From Candidatus Micrarchaeum sp. (GTDB lineage Archaea; Micrarchaeota; Micrarchaeia; CABMEP01): a stretch of 50,961 bases of DNA. Below the pieces are notes generated by a model. That model was not told the DNA's origin and ran no database searches. It saw only the letters and a list, made by a program, of their open reading frames with translations. The position numbers and the translations under genes are program-made. The stretch covers positions 1 to 50,961 of the forward strand of contig DYJP01000006.1 of the NCBI GenBank assembly GCA_020723065.1, read 5' to 3'. Positions 1 through 10,030 of the stretch are shown piece after piece (the stretch's first letter is position 1; the number at the start of each line of letters is the position of its first letter).

Positions 1-3000
1 CACGGGGATCTTTCTTCAGATATATTGTCCAGCATGCGAGAATATGCTGACGAAGGCGCAATGTCGATGCTGATTCCTTCGTTTAACAATGTTACGGTTA
101 CAATCAGCTCTGCGGTTTTCACCCCGCCGGAGTCGTCAATACCTGCGGGAAGCACGATTACTATAACGAACAAGGACGTAATAAGCCATACTGTTAATAT
201 AACTAAGAATACTAGCGGGATTATAAGTATGAACTTCAGTTCGCTTTTGCCATTAGACTCGTATCAAACCTCTAATACACCTAAAAACACTACATTCTAC
301 CTACACGACCAGGAATCAAATCTCAACGGCAACATTACAATCGTTGCTTACGATGCCAATATAGGGGTTTCTTCCACACCGGTCTCCCCCCAGATGGGGA
401 TGGTGGCTGTCGGTGGGCCGGTTAAGTTTAACAATTACGACGCCACCTCCGTATTTAACATAGACATTTCATTGACGACTACAATTGGAGAGAAGAAAAG
501 CTATTCGTTGTCCGTTCCAAAATACACTTCCGGGCTTCCGGGCCAGGCAGTATGGATACCTGACTCTGCCGGCGATGCAACATATGTAGTTAAAAATTCA
601 TCAAATATAATCGGTTCCGGCAACATAACTGTAAGGAATTCTATAATCAATGTTTCGATGACTGGCGGAAAATTCGAATTCGACTCTCTTGCGATTGATC
701 ATGAAAGCCAGGTCTGCTTCCTTTCCGATTCAGTCAGGACGATTTCAATAACCAATCTAGATACAACCCAAAAGATAGCTTCAGTAAAGCTTATTCCGTC
801 TGGGTCATCGGTTTCCGGAGAAGAGATTTGCAACAAGGTATATAACTGCACCACCAAACCGGCGGTTTCTTCGGAAGTTCAGTGCGGCGGAATAATAAAT
901 GAATCAGACGATTTGACCCATTGCTACTACAACATGATCAATCCTTCGCAGGTATGCAAGGTAAACACTACCTGGGCCTGCGTAGTAAATCCGACATATG
1001 CTTCCGATCTTGAATGTGCCAGCGATTACACAATAGATACTAATCCGTCTCTGGCCGGTATTCAGCCGCAGTGCTGGTTCAAGGCAAATCCAACGGGCAC
1101 TGCCTGCATGGGCGCTTCAGTAATTAAAGACGAGGCTCTTGGCTCCATAATTAATTGTTCGGTATCTACCCTTGGCGAGCTGCAATTCGGCTATTTTGCC
1201 GGAATGGAGAAAACCAGTTCTACTAATCCGTTGTGCACGGTCACTAAAATCGGTTCGTCCATCAATTGCGTGCCAACCAACACATATTCGGATATCGGAT
1301 GTACCAATGGAAGCGCAGGCGATGCCTATTGCTATTATACCCCGTCTCCATTAACTTCGGCTGAATCAGCAAATCCATATACCACGATTAACAATCGCTT
1401 CTGTAATGTTGGAATAAGTCAAAAGACTCAAATCTCATACAACAAATACCTCTGTAATCTTGGCTGGTGCTCCGCTGGCTCGTGCTGCACCTGTCCCACT
1501 TCGCAGATGTGCGGGGATCTGCCGTGCGACGGCAACCTAACACTTGGAGCGATCAGGTATTATTTTCGGCCTTGGTCTTCTTTGGGCTGTATCGAGACAT
1601 GTTCTGGCACTTCAGTTGTGCGGACTTGCGGACACAGATACGAACAATTTCGTCGCTATCAGTATAATTACTCTTACCCTGGTTTTGCTCCATTGGTTAT
1701 AGTTCCTTCCAGCCCGAGCACTTCCTGGAAAGTTTGCAAATGCTATCAAAAGGTATCATCTATTGTCAACTACGTATCTTCATGTAGCGTCAAAACTGGG
1801 GGAAGCGGTATCACTCCTTTCCCATCTAGTTGCGTTTTAGCTAATGAAAACTGCAGGTATTCTTCGCCATCCCAATATCTGTGTAGCAACGAATCCAGCT
1901 GCCCATGCCAGTTTGGTTGCGGAAAGAAAGTGAAGTATTCTGCGCTTGGCAATATAAATTGTGCCATTTTGAACGATCAATGCACGGTGATATCCAATTA
2001 TAATCAGGATGATGGAAAATACTGTCAGTATTCGTCTACCGAAGCTTGTGTTCCACAAACCGGATACGCAGACAAGGTCATGTGTGGCTACAATGGAACT
2101 GTATGTTCTATCTCTAAATCAAACGACATCGTGGATGACGGTACAAAATGCGACATCCAATTGGCATTATGTGAATCAAAATACAAAGGGGTGGACTGTA
2201 GTTATGATGCCTCATCAAATACTTGCAAGGCATTCGGAAATGAAACGTACTGCTTTACGCCCGCATCCACATATATTGTTGAAGACATAGGTAGCGGAGA
2301 CACTCTAGTTGTAGAAGGATATGACAGGTATACTCCGTTGGAGATAGATATTCAGAAATCGGAATTAACCCCTTCATCAGTGACTACTTCTCCGCTTAGC
2401 GACGTGTGCTTCGTAAGTTTGGACGGCAAGCAGCATGTGCTGACTATGCCAAGTCAGATAAATGAAGGAAATGATTTAGTCGTTAATGGGACAGCGAAAT
2501 GCCTGCAGTTCCCGTACAATACAGAGCCCTGGATTGTGAGACTTAAGGACAATCCCAATGCTGGAGCGGAGATCTCTTCTATTAAAGAGGACGTTGAAAT
2601 CATAGTCAAATCCCAACTGTTTAATCCATCTGACATCATTCTAAGACCAGGAACAACATTAACATTTGCCAACAAGGACAATATTGAGCATACATTGTTA
2701 AAGAGTTCGACATCTCTTAACGGGGCAGATATAAAATCAAGTAATGAACAATTGACATTCAGCAATATATTTACTTTGGAAGGAAAAACATCATGGATTG
2801 ACGATACAATCTGCAGAAATGATTCTGATTGCCCAAAAGGTTCATTCTGTGACCTAGGGAACAAGTGCCATCCATTAAAGTACTGCCTCACTCAAAATGA
2901 CTGTCCTATCTCTTCTGTCTGTTATAACAATATCTGTATCCTATCAAAATCATGCGGTAACGATTCAGATTGCAAGTTAGGTGATATGTGTTCTGATGGT

Positions 3001-5235
3001 AGATGTATCGCTGGTACATCCATCTGCAACACAGATGGAGATTGTCCATTAGATTCTTTATGCATGTCAGGAAATTGTACAAGATTTAAGAGTTGCTCTA
3101 ATTCTACAGACTGTCCTAGTGGAACTATATGTTTTGATGGCTTTTGTGCAGCAAATATGCAATGTTCAAATAATAGTGATTGTCCAATAAATTCAGCATG
3201 TATTAGTAACATATGCAGCGTCCCATTTGTTCCTGAATGTAATAATAACACAGAATGTCCAAACAGTTTGTCTTGTGTTCAAGTTGATGAAACAGAAGAT
3301 GGAACTCCAATCAATGCATGCGTTGGTTCAAGCTGTGATGCAAATTCTATCTGCACCAATTTATATCCAAATAAAAACATATCGTGCATGTTAAATTATA
3401 GATCCGGTGAAAGCAATTGTACATTATATGATCCATCAGTAGATTTATGCAGTAATGATAATGATTGTTTATCGGGAGCATGTATTGATGGAAAGTGTGT
3501 TATGGCAAAGAGTTGTTCATTCGATACAGACTGTCCATTGATTAATGGAATTCCAATGGCTTGTATGGGGGGTTATTGCAAGATACCTTTGAATTGCACA
3601 ACAACATCAGATTGCCCAATCAATTCTCTCTGTAACGGTGGGTATTGCAGAGCATTAGCAGAAAAATCATGCACATCTGATGAAGAGTGTGAACTTGGAG
3701 ACGTATGTTTTAACTTCAAATGCGTTTCTAAACAAAATTGTAGCTCTACAACAGATTGTAATTCGATTCAATCTGGTTCTGCATGCACAAATGAATCATC
3801 AACAACTGAGGCATTCTGCAAATCATCATTAAATTGCACTTCTGATGCTTATTGTCCAGCATTTAATCAATGCAGTTATGGCCAATGTATAAGCTATCCA
3901 AAAACAACATGTGGGTATCCTATGTATGGTACAAATGTTTCACAATTTAACTTTACTTTCAATCTTCCAGAATCAACATTCAAGATTTACATTAAATATT
4001 CATTTAATGACAATGGAAGAGTAGTTCTTAATGGCCAGGATATTGTTCCAACAACAAGAAACAGGTGCCAATATGAAACAACTGAGCTTGATAACTGGTC
4101 CGCTATAGATACATTAAGGATTCCTTTAAGTTTAATAAAGACAGGCTCAGGAGCGAACGAAGCTAACCATATGTCAATAACTGTATGCAGCTGCTCTGGC
4201 GAGAAAGGAGTGAACGCAAGTCTGTATTATCAATATGTTGATCCAGCAGGGATTTCACAAACAGATAAGATAATTTTAGAACCATCTTCAACTAAACAAA
4301 TTTCAGTTGATTCTTCGCCTATCCCACAGGAATTTGCATATATTGACGAAGATACTTTAAATGCATTGCCCGTTTCAATCAAGGAATGTTCGGGTTCTGA
4401 TCTACGTTCCATTGCATTTAGAATAAAAAGCTATGAAAGATTGGATTACGCATCTCCCGATTGCGATTCTGGAAAGCTGGAAGAATGCAAGTATTACAAT
4501 CCATACGGCCCCGCCACAGTTGCCTTTATTTCGACAGAATCTGGATTGAACCTTACCAATAGTGCGGAGCTGGCTTGTGCATTAGATCAGGCGCTAACAG
4601 TAGATACCATTTGTTCTAATTGCACCATAGTTTTGGATGTTGGCAGCGTCAATATCACAGAGCTGAACAGCATACTACGGGAGGCGAACATAACAGGCAA
4701 GCTGGACAATATAGACGTGATAGGCTATGATGTGTTCATCAACGACTATCCGACCTGCGATTTCGAGGAAATAATGAACTCTGTTGTCAACCAGTCCAAG
4801 CTCGCCCTCTACAACTACAGTAAGCCTTCCATACTGATGAGATTCGGGTTCAAGAGCGGAAATTCAGTCAATACAGCTTGCAATTGGACGGATGAATCCA
4901 TAGTTAATGCATACACCGACTTCTATGGGTTGTGGATCCCGATTCTTGCTGGCTCCGGAGTGTTGGGAACGGCCCAGTATTGCCTGACCGACCCCTGCCC
5001 ATCACTGGACTTTTACGGCTTGCTGACCGAAGGAAAGACAAACAAGGCATTCACTGACGCATGGTTCAAGGAAGGATGTGGACGGTATTACTATAATGCA
5101 GAAGGACTGTCATTCACCACATTTTCCATGAAGGAGACCAACTACTCGATGTGCGATCCTTCAAGGATGCTAGCTCTGCTCCAGACTGCCCAGTGCGCAG
5201 TGGGTAAGTATACCCTTAAATCAGGAACCGGCTGA
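1..5235 (+). CDS. Giant secreted/surface cysteine-rich protein: degenerate cupredoxin-like segments plus about 13 CxxDxDCPxxxxCxxxxC repeats (partial, 5' end outside window)
   Basis: The frame is open back to base 1 (HGDLSSDI... precedes the called TTG start). Segments such as 'LFNPSDIILRPGTTLTFANKDNIEHTL' look cupredoxin-like. Repeats such as CRNDSDCPKGSFCDLGNKC / CLTQNDCPISSVCYNNIC / CGNDSDCKLGDMCSDGRC are visible, with many N-glycosylation-type sequons. Confidence 0.8.
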   Translation, partial: HGDLSSDILSSMREYADEGAMSMLIPSFNNVTVTISSAVFTPPESSIPAGSTITITNKDVISHTVNITKNTSGIISMNFSSLLPLDSYQTSNTPKNTTFYLHDQESNLNGNITIVAYDANIGVSSTPVSPQMGMVAVGGPVKFNNYDATSVFNIDISLTTTIGEKKSYSLSVPKYTSGLPGQAVWIPDSAGDATYVVKNSSNIIGSGNITVRNSIINVSMTGGKFEFDSLAIDHESQVCFLSDSVRTISITNLDTTQKIASVKLIPSGSSVSGEEICNKVYNCTTKPAVSSEVQCGGIINESDDLTHCYYNMINPSQVCKVNTTWACVVNPTYASDLECASDYTIDTNPSLAGIQPQCWFKANPTGTACMGASVIKDEALGSIINCSVSTLGELQFGYFAGMEKTSSTNPLCTVTKIGSSINCVPTNTYSDIGCTNGSAGDAYCYYTPSPLTSAESANPYTTINNRFCNVGISQKTQISYNKYLCNLGWCSAGSCCTCPTSQMCGDLPCDGNLTLGAIRYYFRPWSSLGCIETCSGTSVVRTCGHRYEQFRRYQYNYSYPGFAPLVIVPSSPSTSWKVCKCYQKVSSIVNYVSSCSVKTGGSGITPFPSSCVLANENCRYSSPSQYLCSNESSCPCQFGCGKKVKYSALGNINCAILNDQCTVISNYNQDDGKYCQYSSTEACVPQTGYADKVMCGYNGTVCSISKSNDIVDDGTKCDIQLALCESKYKGVDCSYDASSNTCKAFGNETYCFTPASTYIVEDIGSGDTLVVEGYDRYTPLEIDIQKSELTPSSVTTSPLSDVCFVSLDGKQHVLTMPSQINEGNDLVVNGTAKCLQFPYNTEPWIVRLKDNPNAGAEISSIKEDVEIIVKSQLFNPSDIILRPGTTLTFANKDNIEHTLLKSSTSLNGADIKSSNEQLTFSNIFTLEGKTSWIDDTICRNDSDCPKGSFCDLGNKCHPLKYCLTQNDCPISSVCYNNICILSKSCGNDSDCKLGDMCSDGRCIAGTSICNTDGDCPLDSLCMSGNCTRFKSCSNSTDCPSGTICFDGFCAANMQCSNNSDCPINSACISNICSVPFVPECNNNTECPNSLSCVQVDETEDGTPINACVGSSCDANSICTNLYPNKNISCMLNYRSGESNCTLYDPSVDLCSNDNDCLSGACIDGKCVMAKSCSFDTDCPLINGIPMACMGGYCKIPLNCTTTSDCPINSLCNGGYCRALAEKSCTSDEECELGDVCFNFKCVSKQNCSSTTDCNSIQSGSACTNESSTTEAFCKSSLNCTSDAYCPAFNQCSYGQCISYPKTTCGYPMYGTNVSQFNFTFNLPESTFKIYIKYSFNDNGRVVLNGQDIVPTTRNRCQYETTELDNWSAIDTLRIPLSLIKTGSGANEANHMSITVCSCSGEKGVNASLYYQYVDPAGISQTDKIILEPSSTKQISVDSSPIPQEFAYIDEDTLNALPVSIKECSGSDLRSIAFRIKSYERLDYASPDCDSGKLEECKYYNPYGPATVAFISTESGLNLTNSAELACALDQALTVDTICSNCTIVLDVGSVNITELNSILREANITGKLDNIDVIGYDVFINDYPTCDFEEIMNSVVNQSKLALYNYSKPSILMRFGFKSGNSVNTACNWTDESIVNAYTDFYGLWIPILAGSGVLGTAQYCLTDPCPSLDFYGLLTEGKTNKAFTDAWFKEGCGRYYYNAEGLSFTTFSMKETNYSMCDPSRMLALLQTAQCAVGKYTLKSGTG

Positions 5236-5275
5236 TTAGACAAATATTTATATTAATCTTTTTTGTTATTTTAAC

Positions 5276-6127
5276 ATGTCAAATAGAAGTTATCGCAAAA
5301 TTATTGGTGCGGAGTTCAAAAAACAGAGCGAGATTTTTTCCAGCATCAAAACCGTAAGCTCCATACGCGATTTCAGCACAAGGGAAAGGTTTACTCATCT
5401 GACCATAGACATCCTTGAAGAGGCTGGATTTCGCGGCAAGCCTGATTCGCGTAATGCTGAAGAGTGGGAAAGGATCGCTTCTGCATATTATCTGCCTCTT
5501 TCACTTGAATATCATCTGATTAATTTTGGCGGGTATTCGATTTACGCATTAAGGGGGCTCAAATCCATAACTGGATACAAGTCCAAGGAAGGGTTCGGAG
5601 TGAACCTTGCAGTGGATCTTGCCAATTTTTCAAAGGATTCAAGGGAGCTCAGGGCCAAGTTAAGGGGAAAAGTCCTGGATTTCGGGTGCTCTGTGGGCTG
5701 GGTGTCCAAATTGCTCAGCAATCAGTTCGGTTCTGATTCATATGGAGTAGATATAGATGAGAAGGCGATAGACATTGGCAGGTTCTTCGAGGCAGGTAAG
5801 TTGTATACATCAGTAAAAATAAAAGACAATTATATTATTCCAATTCAAGACAATAAGTTTGATCTTGTTATATCCAAAGCAGCGCTTTTTGAGGCGCCTT
5901 CAAGTGGACTTGCCTCCTTTGTAGGTGAACAATTAATAGAGTTCAGGAAGACGATGGATGAAATTTATAGGGTCATAGACAAAGATGGAGTGCTTTTGAT
6001 CGAAACAGACATGAGTTTGGACATGATGTTTCCGCTTATGAACAGATATGCGTTCTACTACCTTAATACATTTCATTCCAGTTTTTCCAACAAGGAGTGG
6101 AAGCTTTTTCAAAAATACGAAGAGTAA
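5276..6127 (+). CDS. SAM-dependent methyltransferase (class I)
   Basis: Motif I-like VLDFGCSVGWVSKLL followed by the acidic strand GVDIDEKAI; later DLVISKAALFE and DGVLLIETD. Confidence 0.75.
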   Translation: MSNRSYRKIIGAEFKKQSEIFSSIKTVSSIRDFSTRERFTHLTIDILEEAGFRGKPDSRNAEEWERIASAYYLPLSLEYHLINFGGYSIYALRGLKSITGYKSKEGFGVNLAVDLANFSKDSRELRAKLRGKVLDFGCSVGWVSKLLSNQFGSDSYGVDIDEKAIDIGRFFEAGKLYTSVKIKDNYIIPIQDNKFDLVISKAALFEAPSSGLASFVGEQLIEFRKTMDEIYRVIDKDGVLLIETDMSLDMMFPLMNRYAFYYLNTFHSSFSNKEWKLFQKYEE

Positions 6128-6139
6128 TCTTTTTTAATC

Positions 6140-7549
6140 TTATTGGTATTCAAAAGAATATAGCCTCAGTCTTGAGGAATTTGATTGCGCTATCTGGGTT
6201 ATCTTTATTCCTGCTATTTCTCCGAATTGGTCGGAGTAAAGGACCTTGAAGATGTTCTTCTCGCTGTCTGATCTCGGTAGTATGTACCTTTCAAAAGTAG
6301 GGCTTGTCGAGTTCAGGGCAAGAAGCCTGAATACGGATTCGTCCACTCCGTTTATTATCGCCTGGTTGCTAAGTAGGTTGCCATTGCCATCCACAGTCAA
6401 TATCATTGTATCGCCCTTTGCACTATAGAATATTTGGTAATAGTTTCCGCTCTGCTGTTGCGTTCCTGCGTATGCGAAGGTTTCAAGGGTTGCAGTGGTT
6501 CCCGCGATCTTTGCATATTCCTTGGCATTGTCCAGCACCAAAGTATCCAGAAGAAGGTAGTCGAATTTCGGTGTTTTGTTTGTGAAAATGAATATGAATG
6601 CGTCTGCGGAAGTCACTTCTCTTCCTGCTTCGACATAGGCTATGTCTGTTATGTTCTCCTTGTAGTAAGACGCCACTGCGACAGTTCCTTTGAGACTGTT
6701 AAGCTGATTGAGCATTCCTATTGTTTCGGAATCGACCCTCTGCATTGCTAAAATCTGTGACATTCCGTTCTCTACTGAGATCATTATCAGGGTTATAGTC
6801 AAGAGGTAAAGGAGGGTGTGCTTGTTTTCGAATGAAAGTATGACTATTGCTATGACCATTCCTATCAGAAGGGATAAGATAAAAGTCGCAATTGTCGGTT
6901 TTATTATTATGAGGGATATTGTGGCTGCAATGAGCCATCCCGCAAGAGCGCTTGTTATCCCTTTGTCCTTTATGTGATTTATCTTGGATATTCCGTCTGC
7001 GGTGAGCAGGAATAAGAAAGGAAGCGCCAGCAAAGGTATGAAGAAGGAAGCGATAATCGCAGCCATTCCAGTAAGAACGTAATTCATTTTGCCTTTCGCA
7101 AAAAGAAGATAAACTGAAATCAATGAAAGCGGAATAAGTGGGAGGGTTTTCCATATATTTTCAAAAGAGAATTCAGGTATCACTGCGGATCCGAAAATCG
7201 AATAGACCAAGTCGGAGACTCCTCCCTGCATGAAATTGTTTATGAATGCAGACGAGGATATCATCAGCAGGGACGCCACAAGAGCTGAAAATTCAGATTG
7301 CTTAAACATTGTTCTTGATAAAAGATACATTCCGAATGTGAATAAAAGACCGATAGTCACCGAGATAATTCCAAGATTGGCAATATTCGTTCCATTTTCT
7401 TTTAATACTGTTAGTTTTCCGTATGCTTGAAGAACTGTGCCAGGCAAAAGTGTAAGCAGGAAATATGCTGATAGAGTTACTATAATTAGATATATTATGT
7501 CAGTTTTGTTTAGGTTAGTTTGCATTCGACCATCATTTGCGCTTTTCAA
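6140..7549 (-). CDS. Polytopic membrane protein with C-terminal soluble domain, unknown function
   Basis: 469-aa ORF with many hydrophobic segments in the N-terminal two thirds; no family recognised with confidence. Confidence 0.6.
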   Translation of the reverse strand: MKSANDGRMQTNLNKTDIIYLIIVTLSAYFLLTLLPGTVLQAYGKLTVLKENGTNIANLGIISVTIGLLFTFGMYLLSRTMFKQSEFSALVASLLMISSSAFINNFMQGGVSDLVYSIFGSAVIPEFSFENIWKTLPLIPLSLISVYLLFAKGKMNYVLTGMAAIIASFFIPLLALPFLFLLTADGISKINHIKDKGITSALAGWLIAATISLIIIKPTIATFILSLLIGMVIAIVILSFENKHTLLYLLTITLIMISVENGMSQILAMQRVDSETIGMLNQLNSLKGTVAVASYYKENITDIAYVEAGREVTSADAFIFIFTNKTPKFDYLLLDTLVLDNAKEYAKIAGTTATLETFAYAGTQQQSGNYYQIFYSAKGDTMILTVDGNGNLLSNQAIINGVDESVFRLLALNSTSPTFERYILPRSDSEKNIFKVLYSDQFGEIAGIKITQIAQSNSSRLRLYSFEYQ

Positions 7550-7585
7550 CTAATAATTGTTCGATGCTAAAGAATGAGTATAAAT

Positions 7586-7700
7586 GTCAGCAGCAATGAG
7601 CCTTCCCCCCTGCAAAGGGAGTACCAACAGCATCGTGAACCGGCTTAGCTTCGAAGTTCGGAATGGGTTTCGGCGTTTCCCGGTTCCTATGGCCGCTGAC
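7586..7700 (-). rRNA. rrf: 5S ribosomal RNA
   Basis: Minus strand GTCAGCGGCCATAGGAACCGGGAAACGCCGAAACCCATTCCGAACTTCGAAGCTAAGCCGGTT...GCTGCTGAC. It has the conserved CCATTCCGAACTC-like core and pairing termini GTCAGCGGC/GCTGCTGAC. Confidence 0.93.
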
Positions 7701-7714
7701 AACATTATATAACG

Positions 7715-7735
7715 AGTAATATATTTAAACCTTTC
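7715..7735 (-). promoter_or_regulatory. TATA-box promoter of 5S rRNA
   Basis: Minus strand GAAAGGTTTAAATATATTACTCG, about 25-30 nt upstream of the 5S 5' end. Confidence 0.6.
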
Positions 7736-7875
7736 TTAATCTTTATCATTTGCCCCTGTTCTGAATTGTAATTGTCAAATTCCTATAATTGTTTTCAGGA
7801 TGTTAAAATCTGCTAATGCAAAGGGTTAAAATTGTTTTTTGAGAAGGAGAATCATACGATTTACAAGGTGGGCAT

Positions 7876-8691
7876 ATCTCTAAGATTATAAAATTTGGAA
7901 AGGATCTGGCGATAATAATTCCGGAAAATTTTGCGAAGAAGTTGGACTTAAGGCCAGATACTCCAATTCGCATTTATGAAATCACAGCCGGCACAATTGC
8001 GATAGAAAAAGTAAAACCCGCCCCACTCTCAGAGCGAGAAATCTCGCTTTTGCAGAAGCTGCTCCAGATAAAATTCGAAGACAGAATTCCTGAAAAGGTG
8101 GATTCCACCCTTTCCGCTTCCGAAAAGAAGATAGTTCTGGACCTTGTGAAGCGGCACTTACTTACTATATATTATGGTGGAAAGTATACCAAGAGTGGAG
8201 TTTATAACGTTCCGAATCTTGTATATAGGCAGATAATTGAGAGGACAAAAAATGAAATGGGAGCCAAGTCAGTTCAAGAAATAAAAATTGAAATACCAAA
8301 ACAGATGGAAAAGCAGTTCAAGAAGGAAATTAAGGAAGAGAAAAGAGAGGAGACTGATCCGTTGAAGCTTTTAAACAAGGAAGGATATATCGTTCTTCAG
8401 TCTGAAATAGAGGCAAGGGATTTATCGGACTTGCTTTTAGATAAGATCAAGAAGAACCAGGTGAGCGGTATCAGAGGATTCGATAAGAAATATTACATAG
8501 TCAAAAATTCCTTTGTCTTAAAATACCAGTCGAAGGTGAAGGCTGCGCTCAAGGAAAGCTCTAAGTCCGCAGATAAAATTGCAGAAATACTCGATATAAA
8601 GCCTGAAGGCGCAGTGGCATTGCTTACGATTCTAAGGGAAGAAGGAGATTTGATAGAAAAAAGAAAAGGAACGTTCGCACTTGCTGACTGA
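7876..8691 (+). CDS. AbrB/SpoVT-type swapped-hairpin DNA-binding protein; start codon unresolved (probable ATC at 7876)
   Basis: In-frame extension upstream of the called TTG at 7942 reads ISKIIKFGKDLAIIIPENFAKKLDLRPDTPIRIYEITAGTIAIEK, an AbrB-like domain. GGTG at 7867-7870 lies 5 nt before ATC 7876. Confidence 0.65.
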   Translation: MSKIIKFGKDLAIIIPENFAKKLDLRPDTPIRIYEITAGTIAIEKVKPAPLSEREISLLQKLLQIKFEDRIPEKVDSTLSASEKKIVLDLVKRHLLTIYYGGKYTKSGVYNVPNLVYRQIIERTKNEMGAKSVQEIKIEIPKQMEKQFKKEIKEEKREETDPLKLLNKEGYIVLQSEIEARDLSDLLLDKIKKNQVSGIRGFDKKYYIVKNSFVLKYQSKVKAALKESSKSADKIAEILDIKPEGAVALLTILREEGDLIEKRKGTFALAD

Positions 8692-8694
8692 TTC

Positions 8695-8865
8695 TTAGAT
8701 GCTTCCAGTGGTAACGTATCTGATTATTAGTATCCCTATTACGAATATTGCTGTTACAGCTATTATGAAGCCTGGCTTTATTTTGAGTCCACCGCCTTCT
8801 GCATCGTAGAATCTGAAAATTCCTGCCGATCCAGCTGGTGTGGATATTGTCTGTTTTTCTGCCAT
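8695..8865 (-). CDS. Preprotein translocase subunit Sec61-beta (SecG)
   Basis: MAEKQTISTPAGSAGIFRFYDAEGGGLKIKPGFIIAVTAIFVIGILIIRYVTTGSI: AGI.RFYD motif followed by a single C-terminal TM helix. Confidence 0.88.
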   Translation of the reverse strand: MAEKQTISTPAGSAGIFRFYDAEGGGLKIKPGFIIAVTAIFVIGILIIRYVTTGSI

Positions 8866-8879
8866 GATAATATATACCC

Positions 8880-8929
8880 AGTCAAATTTATTAACCCATC
8901 TATTAGTCAAATTTATTAACCCATCTATT
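8880..8929. repeat. Perfect 25-bp direct tandem duplication AGTCAAATTTATTAACCCATCTATT x2
   Basis: Copies at 8880-8904 and 8905-8929 are identical, in the divergent intergenic space between the Sec61-beta and orc1/cdc6 genes. Confidence 0.95.
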
Positions 8930-8941
8930 TAATTTTTTAAT

Positions 8942-10015
8942 ATGAAGTTGTTTTACGAAAGTAATTCGAAGATATTCAAGAACGAGAATGCGCTTAGCCT
9001 CGAATATCTTCCGCCAGAAATGCCAGAAAGAGAAGGACAGTTAAAAGAACTTGCATCCCTGCTTAATCCTATTTCAAAGAATCGGAGAGCGAGAAATATT
9101 CTTATAACTGGTTCAACCGGAACTGGAAAAACAAGCTGCACTAAGTATATTCTAAATCAACTTATGGATTTCACGCAGATCGGGATTCCGATATACATTA
9201 ACTGTTGGCAGTTTTCAACTTCTCATGCAGTTCTTTCTGAAATTGCGGAAAGGCTTTCTCTTCCGCTTCCAAGGAGGGGAATATCGTTCGATGAGATATT
9301 CAATAGAGTAAAAGAATATCTGATAAAGAACAATAAGATACTTGTGGTGGTTCTTGACGAGGTTGATCGTCTGATTGCGAACAGTTCAACTGAAATATTG
9401 TATTATTTAAGTAGAGGTGATGAGCTGATGAACGGCAGGTCGTCTGTAATCGTCATAAGCAATGACAACGATCTTGCAAGTAAGCTCGACGATAGGATCC
9501 GTTCTTCGTTGTTGGAATATAGGATGAAATTCGAGAAATATACAGCATTCCAGCTTAAGAGAATACTCAATGAGAGAGCAAAGCTTGCGTTCTTTACTTC
9601 TGCAATAGGGGAAGAGGCTATAGCCCTTTGTGCAGCGAACGCATCTAAGCAGAACGGGGATGCGAGAGTCGCTATTTCTTTGCTTTATCAAACCGGACTT
9701 AACGCGGAAAGAGACAATTCAAGCAGGCTCATGATCAAGCATGTCAAGATGGCGATAGAAGAAGTTAAGAAGGAGACAGATATCATATCTCGGCATTTCG
9801 ATTCTCTTTCAGACATTGAGAAGAGGATAATCAATATCCTTCTCAATGGTCCAGTCACCAGCGGAGAGCTCTATTCAAGGCTTTCGGACACAAAGCTCAG
9901 TGACAGGATGTTCCAATTCTATATAAACAAGCTTGAAGAGTCGCAGTTGATATCCTCTGAAGAAGTGAAGGTCAGGCCTAAAGGTAGGACGAAGCTTCTC
10001 TCTTTAAAGAAATAA
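8942..10015 (+). CDS. cdc6: Orc1/Cdc6 replication initiator AAA+ ATPase
   Basis: Walker A GSTGTGKT, Walker B VVLDEVD, sensor motif VIVISNDND, C-terminal winged-helix region. Confidence 0.93.
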   Translation: MKLFYESNSKIFKNENALSLEYLPPEMPEREGQLKELASLLNPISKNRRARNILITGSTGTGKTSCTKYILNQLMDFTQIGIPIYINCWQFSTSHAVLSEIAERLSLPLPRRGISFDEIFNRVKEYLIKNNKILVVVLDEVDRLIANSSTEILYYLSRGDELMNGRSSVIVISNDNDLASKLDDRIRSSLLEYRMKFEKYTAFQLKRILNERAKLAFFTSAIGEEAIALCAANASKQNGDARVAISLLYQTGLNAERDNSSRLMIKHVKMAIEEVKKETDIISRHFDSLSDIEKRIINILLNGPVTSGELYSRLSDTKLSDRMFQFYINKLEESQLISSEEVKVRPKGRTKLLSLKK

Positions 10016-10030
10016 CCTATATTAAGAGGA

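Noticed and set aside
1172-1354. Short plus-strand ORF inside the giant gene (and similar ORFs at 1467, 2009; minus-strand 1770, 2454, 2922)
   Set aside because: All lie within the long Cys-rich ORF in alternative frames. Chance ORFs with no recognisable domain.
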